Shown: positions 39,401 to 48,918 of the stretch, piece by piece
Numbering within the stretch: the first letter of the stretch is position 1
Layout: every line of letters starts with the position of its first letter
Assembly (NCBI RefSeq): GCF_030272615.1
Contig: NC_081415.1
Coordinates: forward strand, 262,682,925 to 262,746,924
Direction: 5' to 3'
Origin: Cryptomeria japonica
Lineage: Eukaryota; Streptophyta; Pinopsida; Cupressales; Cupressaceae
DNA length: 64,000 nucleotides
Position numbers and translations under genes: made by a program
Notes under the pieces: model-generated
What the model was told of the DNA's origin: nothing
The model's database searches: none
Seen by the model: only the letters and a program-made list of their open reading frames with translations

Positions 39401-40898
39401 CAAGTTACTCCCCTATAAATGGATGGTGGATGACTTCAAATAGTATTTTGTGCACATCACCTTTGAACAAATACCAAGGTTAAACAACAAAGCAGCCGAT
39501 GCAATGGCTACGATCGCTTCATTACTACAAATTCCAGAACAACGGAGTCGTTATGAGTTCCTGGTAGAGGAACTGTTCTCCCCCGCCTATGACCACTCTG
39601 AATCCCAGGTTATATACACCTTAACCGGTTCAGATTCTCCGTTATATGGACCAATATACGACTACCTCAAGCATAATATCTTACCCATTGACCAATCCCG
39701 TAACCAAAAACATAACTTTATCCGACAAGCTGCCCGTTACACCCTTACTGCTGATACCTTATATCGTCGAGGTCTAGATGGTACTCTTCTTCGTTGTCTT
39801 GATCATAATAATTTTGATTCAGCTTTACACGAGCTTCATGAAGGTATTTGTGGCACACATTCAAGTGGCACTACTCTTGCTAAAAAGCTTCTACGAATGG
39901 GATACTATTGGCCTACAATGGAGAAAGACTCATATCATTTCGCCAAGAAATGTCCTAAATGCCAAATCCACGACAATCTGATACATGCACCAGCACAGGA
40001 ACTGCAACCATTTACCACATCCTGGCCCTTTTGTTAGTGGGGATTGGACCTGGTAGGCAAAATACATCCTTCATCTTCAAATGGACACAAGTTCATCATA
40101 ACTGCAATAGAATACTTTACCAAATGGATCGAAGCAGTTCCCATGACCACAGTGACTGGGAAACAAATTGCCTCTTTTATCCTGAATTATCTAATCTGTA
40201 GATATGGTATTCCAAGTTCAATCGTCACAGATAATGGACGACCTTTCAAAAACCAAAATGTGTAGGAACTATGTGAAAAATTCAAAATCCAACATTGGTT
40301 TTCTACACCATACTATCCACAAGGAAATGGTCAAGCAGAAGCATCTAACAAAACAATCCTAAAAATCCTTAAGAAAATAGTGAATGATGCAGGCAAAGAT
40401 TGGCACGTAGAACTTAATCCAGCACTTTGGGCCTACAGGACTAGCATTCGCACACCTACAAGGGCAACACCATATTCCTTGGTATATGGATCAGAGGCTA
40501 TTTTACCCTTGGAGGTAGAAATTCCATCTCTTATAGTCTCTTTGAAAGGTTTGATACCAGATGAAGAGTATCGCGTTAACTGACTGCAAGAACTGGAACT
40601 ATTAGATGAAAGACGTCAACATGCTTATACTCATCTCAAAGCATATCAGCAACACATGTGCAGGAGCTACAATCATAAGGTCATTCCTCGTAACTTCAAG
40701 GTTGGTGATCTAGTCCTAAAAGAAAATCCAAGAAACCAGCAAGATAGAGAAAAGAAAGAGAAATTTGAACCTAACTGGTTGGGTCCCTATGTCATCATTT
40801 CAGTCTATGGATCAGGTGCCTATTAGCTAACAAATTCTAAAGGAGATGTGCTTGATGATCCAACTAACAACATTCATCTGAAGAAGTACTATACTTAA
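33444..40898 (+). pseudogene. Tat-2 gag-pol polyprotein, one frame with stops
   Basis: A single frame of about 2485 codons. I chose MSITRSQ at 33444 over 33501 because Tat-1 starts alike (MPVQTRNSRS). Gag: FDKYDGKGDPRDHVREF and FPRSLGGQTMEWL (34060-34560), finger CDFHRNKGHRTNEC (35007-35048). Protease: VLIDGGAGLN (35655). Reverse transcriptase: CTDFRDVNKACPKDDFPLP to YVDD (38277-38288). Gypsy RNase H about 38700-39040; second RNase H with LYFDGSYTQHGSG, then YGDSQLVINQ (39145-39430). Integrase: HH-CC cluster (39823-39965), GLDLVG, TDNGRPF, NGQAEASNK. About 14 in-frame stops, including 34368, 35889, 36459 and 40035, inactivate it; there are no frameshifts. Confidence 0.95.
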
Positions 40899-40990
40899 GG
40901 TAGCCTAGTGCATGGAAAAAGCCAAAAAAAAAAAAAAAAAATCAAAAAAATCCAGAAAAAGCAAAAATACAAAGTACAATAAAAACAAAT

Positions 40991-41015
40991 GGTGAAAACC
41001 TGGTAAACAGGCACC
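40991..41015 (+). other. Conserved post-pol hairpin, Tat-2 copy
   Basis: Lies 92 bases after the pol stop. Arms GGTG/CACC and CCTG/CAGG, AAAA bulge, GTAAA loop. Identical to Tat-1 12184-12208, although the sequence around it is not alignable. Confidence 0.8.
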
Positions 41016-42289
41016 CTTGTGAAAGACCGGCTCCTTTATCTATATCCATGCCATTTTATCCATCAAAACACTGTCAGCCATTGCCCGACACTTAGCATAT
41101 ATCCATTCAGGACATACTTAGCGTAGTCACTATCCTGAGTTATCTATCTCTATCTATTGCACTTCACCATGGCTTGGAAATCACTGTACATAATCATATC
41201 TAGATGAACACTCAGCTAGGGGCATTAAACTATTCAAACACTTGCAAACATTCACGACATTCCAAGTATTGCAAAAACTTAGACACAGGACATCCAACAA
41301 ACACAACTACACTTCATCGCAACAACCAAAACACAAACAATACACAAGAAACTTAAGGATGGATGATTTTCTGAAATATTAAATGTTGCATTATCGCATT
41401 AAAGTCTTGATTATTTTGCATTTTGAACTTTTTAAATTAATTGGAATCTTCTCCTTATCTCATCAAAAGCTTCAAAGCCAGAGATCATGAGGAACTTCCA
41501 AAATTTTCTTAGTCTTCTGTTTGGGAGGCGATCACTTGTACTGTGTGGATATTTGCCTCGAGACGTGATCCATATCACTGAAGGCCTGATTCCATTTCAC
41601 GCATATAAATGATCTAATCTTGTATGTTTACGCAATACGCACTCAGGTCGTCCTGGTTCAATTATACCTTGACGCTTGTGCTATCTTGCAAAATTAAAAA
41701 TCATGTAAATTTTACTCAGGTCATTATGGTTTAATTATACCATTATGCTTGTATAAATTTTCAACATATCCTAAACAAATCAATGCTCCATGATGATATT
41801 TACAAAGAAAGCAAATAAATGGTTATATCGGATGGCAAATACAGAATGAGAGATGCTCCAAAAACAATTAGTTGCATTTCATTTTACAATTAGTTGCATA
41901 TCATTTCACAATTAGTTACATATCATTTTACAATTAGTCACACATCACTATTATCTCATTTTGCATCATTTTTACATCATTTTACATCATTTCATATTAC
42001 ACGTAGCAGCATATTAAATCATACATCTCATTTTCAAGATACATCTCACAACATATAAAAACATACATCCTGCATCACACATTGCCTCATATATGTAAAC
42101 ATTACATCATCATATAAAAGGAAGTAGCACACATAAAAATGCATCCATAAACACATCACATCGATCAAAAATGGTGCTTCGTATATATATATCTCTCAAA
42201 AAATGATCGAAATCTACAAAATGTGTCTCAACACTATGTCCAGTACAAAGTATGCAAAAGATCCAAAAATACAATGGAGACCATGTCTC
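41016..42289. other. Tat-2 region between pol and antisense gene
   Basis: No gene. Contains four 22-bp repeats (CAATTAGTTGCATATCATTT type) at 41865, 41887, 41909 and 41931, then ACATCATTTTACATC-like words. It may serve as 3' untranslated sequence for both convergent genes. Confidence 0.6.
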
Positions 42290-44009
42290 TCAAGTATGAC
42301 TATCCCCTGATGGAGATGGTCTCGCTCCGGATGCACCTGCCCCTAGATCTCCAGGAGGATCCTGTCTAGCTCCCGATACACTCGCCCCTGGATCTGCAGG
42401 AGGGTCCTGTCTCATTGGCCCTGTCACTCCTCGGCTCTCAGATCATGTCCTGGCAGTCTAAGATCGACTCGATCTCGACTATACAAAGCTCTCTACACGC
42501 CAATCTCTAGGTACTGCTACCTCGTAGTGCCACCTGTAATACGCAACCTCTTGGACACTCCATGTCAGCTCTCTAAGGGTGTCTCTCAAGGGACCACCCG
42601 CCGCTGCTCTCTGCATGGTCGCTAAGGCCTGCTCTGCTCGACCCCGCCGCTCTATTTCTGTATCTCTCTCAGTAGTCAACTGAGAAATCTGTCGCTGATA
42701 AGTCAAAATTTGTGCCTGCAGCTGCTGCACAGTGATCTATAGAGTCCGGATCTAAGCATCCTCTACATGACCCGACACTCGAACCCGCAGTGGTACCTGT
42801 ACTGGCGCCACTCCTCCCACTCGGCCTGTCCTGGGTGCAGGAGGTGGGAGTATATCTATCCTCCTCCTCTGTACTGGTCTCCCCACCTCCTCCTCTCCTC
42901 CCACTGCAGCTAGCACCTCTGTCACTTTACCCTCTCTCCCGGCCCCAATGGCCAATCCTCCTCTCCCTCTCTTAATCCGGCCCTGCCGTACCGCTCTCTG
43001 CACACCTCTACCTCCCCTCCTCCCTCTACCTCCTCCATCATCCCCATCATCCCCATCATCTCCCCCGTCTCCCTCCTCTCCATCTGAATCAAATGTCGGT
43101 CTCATCTCCTCTGGATCTGAGATCCTTGCCACGGCCCGAGCAGCAAACAAACGAGCAAACTCGTCGGTCATGCCAGCATCCTGTATCTCTGGGGCATAGT
43201 CCCAGATCTATCCGGCCAACCCTGTAAACTCCTCAATGGCCACAACACTGTCAATGGTCGGCCCCCAATCGGCCACATCCTGCTGACGCCGTGCGTACAA
43301 GCACGCTCCCTGCGGAATCCCCTACTACCTCCTGAACTGTCGCAAAACTCGGGTAACCAGAAACCGCTCAATAACAAATGGAGTCCTCCCAATCAGATAC
43401 CTCATCATGAAAACGAAAGGCATCTCCATCCCATCCTCAGCCCACACCTCGCAGTTTGTATACGGTCTCCAGGTGACCGTATCTATATCATCGAATACCC
43501 TCCTCCAGTGCTCTAGTTTGCCCAACTTATGCTGGACAACTAGGCCTCTATATCCATAAGCATAAGCCGCCCCTACGGGCCTATCCCTGTCTGCCAGTGG
43601 CCTAGCTACTGGAATGTGCTCCCAGCACCATACCTATAAAAGGGTCACCCCTGCTGATAAACTCCCATAACCGAGGTATACTACCTCATGCAGGCTCCTG
43701 TAAAGGTGGGCCAACATCGCTGACCCCCATGCAAATCTTCGGCCCTATGTGACCATCTGCTCCAGAACCAGCCCCCATCCCACTGAAAATCCCTTTGACC
43801 TGCGATCAGGACAAAGGAATCCCCTAATAAATCCTGCCAGTACAGATGGCAGTGGTGCATAATCTAAATCCAAAAACTCCTGCCAAGGGATCTCATAGCC
43901 GCAGACACTCTCATCATGAAATATGCAGAATGGTCTCAGCCTGTGACAGACGTGGTATCAGCGTCCATGGTCTCGGGAATCTCTCCCTCGACTGCACAAT
44001 ACCCAAACA
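42290..44009 (-). pseudogene. Antisense gene of Tat-2 with plant-mobile-domain features
   Basis: One minus-strand frame from about 44009 (after a pyrimidine-rich TTGACAG acceptor-like site) to TGA at 42290. Landmarks in order: CIFHDESVCGYEIPWQEFLD, WGLVLEQMV, WGSAMLAHLYRSLHE, CWEHIPVARP, then WRRVFDDIDTVTWRPYTNC and ERFLVTRVLRQFRR. These match the helical plant mobile domain (PMD, 'aminotransferase-like') as I remember it. A Gly/Asp/Arg-rich linker, a predicted coiled coil (QLQAQILTYQRQISQLTTER) and two RQDPP-type C-terminal repeats follow. At least nine stops, nearly all TAG where CAG fits, inactivate it. The codon usage is GC-rich, unlike gag-pol. The first exon is not identified. Confidence 0.75.
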
Positions 44010-44514
44010 CTCCTGTCAACAAAAAAAACATATCCAATATCAGTTTCCACATCAACACAAAGATATCAAAATAAAACTTACATCAAAAACATGAAAAAAT
44101 TTGCTCATCTACAGTCAAAGTTCAAAATCCTATCATTTCATATCAACTTGTAAAACAACCCAAGTTCTCAAAAACCATATCAAAACTTGTAAAACAACTC
44201 AAGTACCACAATCACATAAAATTGTAAAACAACTCAAGTTTCCCACCCATATCAGCTTGTAAAACAACTCAAGTTTCCAACCCATATCGGCTTGTAAAAC
44301 AACTCAGGCTTTCATACACATTTGAACTTACAACCGGTAAAGCAAATAATCATATTCTAATTAACACAAATAGCTTGATATCTATACATAACTTGGAAAA
44401 TTGCACATCAAAACAAGTTATACAAATACTCATCTTGGATAAATGCATCAAAAACACGACAGGCACGCGAAAACACAACTTTTCAAAATCAGCCAAAACT
44501 ACAAATTTTTCATG

Positions 44515-45200
44515 GATGCGCTAAAACAGACCTCCAATGCACTAAAACAAACCCACGTGCTAGGCTACTTGTCCTACGCGCTAACCTATCTACCTTATGC
44601 GCTAGATTATATCTATGCGCTACTCTTTTATACCTATGCGCTATCTAATTTGCCCTATGCGCTAGACTCTGTCTAAGCGCTACTATTTTCCTCTATTGCG
44701 CTACTTAATCTAACCTATGCGCTAGACAATGTCTACGTGCTAATCTACCCTCCCTAAGCGCTCCCCTTTTCATCCTATGCGCTAGGTTAGTCCTACACGC
44801 TAATCTACTCTTCCTAAGCGCTACCCTTTCAGCCCTATGCGCTAGGTTACACCTGCGCGCTAAACTCCTTGCTCCATGCGAACTTCTGCGACTTCTATGT
44901 GCTAAGTTAGTCCTACGCACTACCCTGTTCATCCTACGCGCTACTAAACGCAACATCTGCGCTATTCCACGTGCACGCGCTAACCTAAATGACCTATGCG
45001 CTAACAAAATAATTTCAGACGCAACTTAAAATTGACCTCTACGTGCTACTATATACTTCGTATGCGCTACATTAGACCTTAGACGCGCTAAAACGATTTG
45101 TCCGAACTTTAAAATTCAAAACACAGCTAAAAATGACAAAATGAAAAATCAAAAAGGGGTCAAAAGGGTTGACTTACTAGTGGTCCACGCGCTACTGGTC
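44515..45200 (-). repeat. TAGCGCNT octamer array, inverted, upstream of the antisense gene
   Basis: About 28 occurrences of ATGCGCTA, ACGCGCTA, AAGCGCTA and one-base variants, i.e. the reverse complement of the leader octamer. They lie upstream of the antisense gene and in its sense orientation. A 100-residue Arg/Ala/His-rich open frame here (45007-44705, minus) is a by-product of the repeat. Confidence 0.92.
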
Positions 45201-45654
45201 TCCGGTACCTCCGAACGTGCTCGAAATGGTGTCTGTGATAGGGAATAGGCATCTTCTCTCCAGAGCAAATTATCTTTCTTCAAAAGTCAACAAGCACAAA
45301 TGAGTTTAAATCAAGCCCTTTTTCCCTTTTATAGGAGGAAAATGAAATTAGGGTTAGCTAACTGGGCCTGTAATATGGTCGCGGTCTCCCCTATACCAAA
45401 ACATTTGTAATTTATCGGGAGATGAATCAATTTACACACTTTCTACACGCACGGAATCCTACACATCATACAAACTTCATCAATTTAAATCAAAAAATTT
45501 CCAAAAAAAAAAATATTGATTCATCTCTCGAAGGGGCATCACATCAAATATCGAATCTGGGGCATCACATTGAATCTGAGACACGACTGGCAAATCAAAA
45601 GAACGACACAGCAAAAATTGCATTTGATCATAAAAATACAAAAACAATCATTTT

Positions 45655-45701
45655 TCTTTGAAATAACATGTGCACACACGTCACTTCAAAGAGGGGCAAA
45701 A
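45655..45701 (+). promoter_or_regulatory. Tat-2 polypurine tract with overlapping stem
   Basis: Tract AAAGAGGGGCAAAA (45688-45701) touches the 3' LTR. Arms TCTTTGAA (45655-45662) and TTCAAAGA (45685-45692), with a 22-base loop containing TGTGCACA. Same layout as in Tat-1. Confidence 0.85.
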
Positions 45702-47168
45702 TGTAGACGTATAAAAATGACCATATTCCTAAATGAATATTTTATATTCATTTCCCTATTTAATTAAATCTAATTTAATTAAATTATCCACATTCTTCTA
45801 TTTTATTAAATAAATTATTGAATTTATTTAAATAAAATTCACTATACCATTTAATAAATAAATCATTTTATTCAGTTAAATCCCCCTAGCCACTTTTAAT
45901 TAAATTCAAATTTAATTAAATAGTTATCTTAAATTAAATAAATCAAATTTATTTAATTCTAACCAAATTGAATGAAAATGAATTAATTCAATTAAATCCT
46001 ATTATCCCCCATCCACTTGTAAAATCCCAAACCCCTTCCTAATCCCTTCTAGAATCTTCTAATCGATTCTAATTAATCTAACCCTCCTCTAAACTTTGTC
46101 ACATCCCTAAGCAAAGGGAGGTCACTTCTCAAAATGGCCCAAAGTCTTGGATAACCATTGAAGGTTTTCAACCTTCAACCACCAAAACCCTTAAAGTCTT
46201 TGAAAACCATTGAAGGCTTCCAACCTTCAACCACTTAATCCCCAAAGTCTCCAATAACCATTAATGGTTATTTCAAACCCTCCCACATGGTTAAAACATT
46301 TGTTTTAACTCAACCTCTACCCAACCCAAGGGTCTCATCAGGTCATTAATGCTTTGACCATGATTATCTCTTAATCATTTGCACAAAGGTTTATCTTTAG
46401 ATTAAATCCTAATTCATTGAGTAAACCTAACTTAGACTTGACCCTTAGCCTTTAGATAACCATGAGGTCTCCTCAGGCCTTTAATGCCTCCAACCTCTTC
46501 TTTCAACCCAATCCTGTGTGGACACTTGTCACCATGTCATTAGTGCCAATTGTGCACATGGATTCCCAACTTTCAAACTTGGCCCTTGATTAAACCTTTC
46601 AATCCTGACCATCCATTGCCCTGTTTATGCTATAAATAGAGCTCTCATTCCTCCATTTTTAACAATCATCTTTCAAATTTGAAGCATCACACTTATGGTC
46701 AAATTGTTTCAAGCTTTCATATCATTTTATGCTCATCATTTAGCCTCTCTTTAGATCAGAATTAATCATGAATATGCATGCTAGAGTAATTTATTTATCA
46801 TTTTAGTTCAATCATAGAAAAAATATAGTATGCTAGGATAATTTTCATACTAATCTCCTCATCTTATCATTTAGTTTGTTGCATTTCTAGCATCATACAT
46901 AGCTTAAAACACATCTCATGCTAAAATCAATTAAAAATCTCTCTCGTTCTCATATTTGCCATCCCTAAGCCATTTTGCTCAGTAATCTGAGAGTAAAACA
47001 TTGGTTTGAGGGACATTGTGAGATAGAGAACCATGGGACCTTCCTTGGGAAGCTGAGTAACACTACATTACTCCATAGCTTGCATCAAGAAGTCGTGTGT
47101 GTGTGTGGATTGGTATTTTTTGTAATTTTCACATATTAAGTTTTATTCGCCCACTTTTCCACCATACA
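45702..47168 (+). repeat. Tat-2 3' LTR
   Basis: 1467 bp, about 98.8% identical by eye to 28898-30366. Followed by AATAA, the target duplication. Confidence 0.97.
46631..46639 (+). promoter_or_regulatory. TATA box of Tat-2 3' LTR
   Basis: TATAAATAG, same position as in the 5' LTR. Transcription from here would run into the minus-strand gene remnant and the LINE. Confidence 0.6.
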
Positions 47169-47222
47169 AATAACATCATCATCAACAAAAGAAGAAAACT
47201 ATTCCTCTATATTACTATTTGG

Positions 47223-48700
47223 ATGGCACGGCTGGAGGGAAATTTGAATTCTATGAATGGAGGGAATAGCATGGCTAGTCCTCTGGTTCTGCTGCCTCTA
47301 CAGCTCAAGGATAATTTGTCTCTTTTGGATCTACAGGGGATGATGAGGATGGTCAAAAGGATGGGGACCCATGACATCGGGATGCTCCTCTTGACTTGAA
47401 AAATACTAAAGATTCTTCAAAGTTGGGTCATGAGATCTTGAATGCTAAGCTGGAAAAGACGGCTGAAGACAAGGTGGTCAAACCTTGGAACAATTTATTT
47501 GCAATGAAGCCTACTGGTAAATCTACCTTTCTCTCTATGGAAGATATTTCTAATAGAAAGGTAGGCAAATTATCTATTGCAGTACCAGACATGGTCATAG
47601 ATCACAATATTTCTCTAATGGCATTCTCTCTTGTGGGGAAACTTGTTGGACCCAAACCTAATATTGAAGTTGTTAGGTCTTTTGTGAAGAGAAAATGGAG
47701 GGTGAAAGGATAGGTTGATGTATCGGCCCTATCAAGGGGTTTTTTTGCCTTTTCCTTCTCCTTTGGTGAAGAATTGGAAATGGCTCTGAGTGGAGGACCC
47801 TGGATACTTGGGAAATCTTCTCTATCTTTAAGAAAATGGTCTCCAAAAATGGATCTCAATGATTTCTTTTTTGAATATGCTCTGGTTTGGGTGCGGCTTC
47901 TTGGTTTGTTGCTTTAATTTTGGTTGGAGGATATGTTCTCAAGCATTGCTAAATCCTTCGGGGAGCTTGTGGCTATAGACTCTATGATAGCTACGTGAAA
48001 GAGACTGGTGTATGCAAGGATATGTGTTAATATCTCATAGAACACAAACCTTCCTAGTTCTATCGAAATAAATTCCAAGCTAGATAAATGGGACCAAGTC
48101 ATAGAGTTTGAATCCCTCCCTTTCATGTTATTTTCATGTAAGAAAGCTGGCCATTCGGAAAAGGCTTGTCCTAGTAACCCAAAGAATGCTCAGAAGAACA
48201 CTAATCATGTCAAACAGATCTGGAAAGAGAAGTTGAACAAAAATGAGGATGGTAGATCAGACCGAGGAACCGAATTCCCTAGTAACTCAAAAGATATAAC
48301 AAGGGATGAAAGGAAAGCTAGTCCTTCCAAGGAGATTCCTCAGAAGGAAATCAGAAAGGATGAAGAGAATGTATTTGAAGTTAAAACAAGCAATGGCTTT
48401 GAAGCTTCATGGATTCAAGAAGAAGAAAATGTAATTATAGAAGAAATTCTTGAAGACGGTGAGATTGGAGACATAAATGTATCACAATATGAGATTCCAA
48501 AAGATATAGTACAGGAATGTAATAAAGTGTGTTCAAAGGACTCTGAAGTTCTAGATGTAATCTTTGAAGAAAAGACCCAGTTTAGATCACCCCAGATTAA
48601 TCTTAACTCTCTATTCCAGAACTTTGGGACTGATTCACCCACCTTATCTCAACAAAAAGGAGAACCTTGGAATAGTAAGAAGTATGTATATAGAGATTAA
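47223..48700 (+). pseudogene. LINE ORF1: nucleic-acid-binding protein, broken
   Basis: A frame with stops, best seen from 47396. MDLNDFFFEYALVWVRLLGL and KRLVYARICVNIS fit the DUF4283 region that precedes a zinc knuckle in plant LINE ORF1. The knuckle reads CKKAGHSEKACPSNPKN near 48137 (first Cys position decayed). A Lys/Glu-rich tail follows to 48700. ORF1 proteins bind LINE RNA. Stops at about 47711, 47918, 47997 and 48039. The start at 47223 is tentative because it needs a frame change. Confidence 0.7.
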
Positions 48701-48918
48701 GAAGATGAAGAGTTAGTAGAAGTGGGAAAAAAGAAAAACAAGAAAACGGGGTGTACTAATGGGGTTAAAACTAGAACCAGGTCTAAGGAAGATATTGGTC
48801 TTTCCAAATCTCCATAGGGGCGCAAAACTATGAAGTGGCACAAGGACCAGGAGAGAAAACAAAATATAGCTGATGGAAGGCAGTAAACCATTCAAGAATC
48901 CTGCTCCCAGGTTTCCAA

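Larger units (their letters stand above)
28898..47168 (+). mobile_element. Tat-2: large Tat-group LTR retrotransposon with antisense gene
   Basis: 18.3 kb, flanked by the duplication AATAA (28893-28897 and 47169-47173). Order: LTR, tRNA-Lys primer site, 3-kb leader with octamer arrays, gag-pol, post-pol hairpin, antisense plant-mobile-domain gene, inverted octamer array, polypurine tract, LTR. By eye the two LTRs differ at about 18 of 1467 positions plus a 2-bp indel, so the copy is much younger than Tat-1, yet gag-pol already has about 14 stops. It sits in a minus-strand coiled-coil gene, 11 bp from a LINE target duplication. Confidence 0.96.

Noticed and set aside
44705-45007. 100-residue Arg/Ala/His-rich open frame on the minus strand
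   Set aside because: Created by the repeated octamer; its LAHR/ARR words are just the motif translated.
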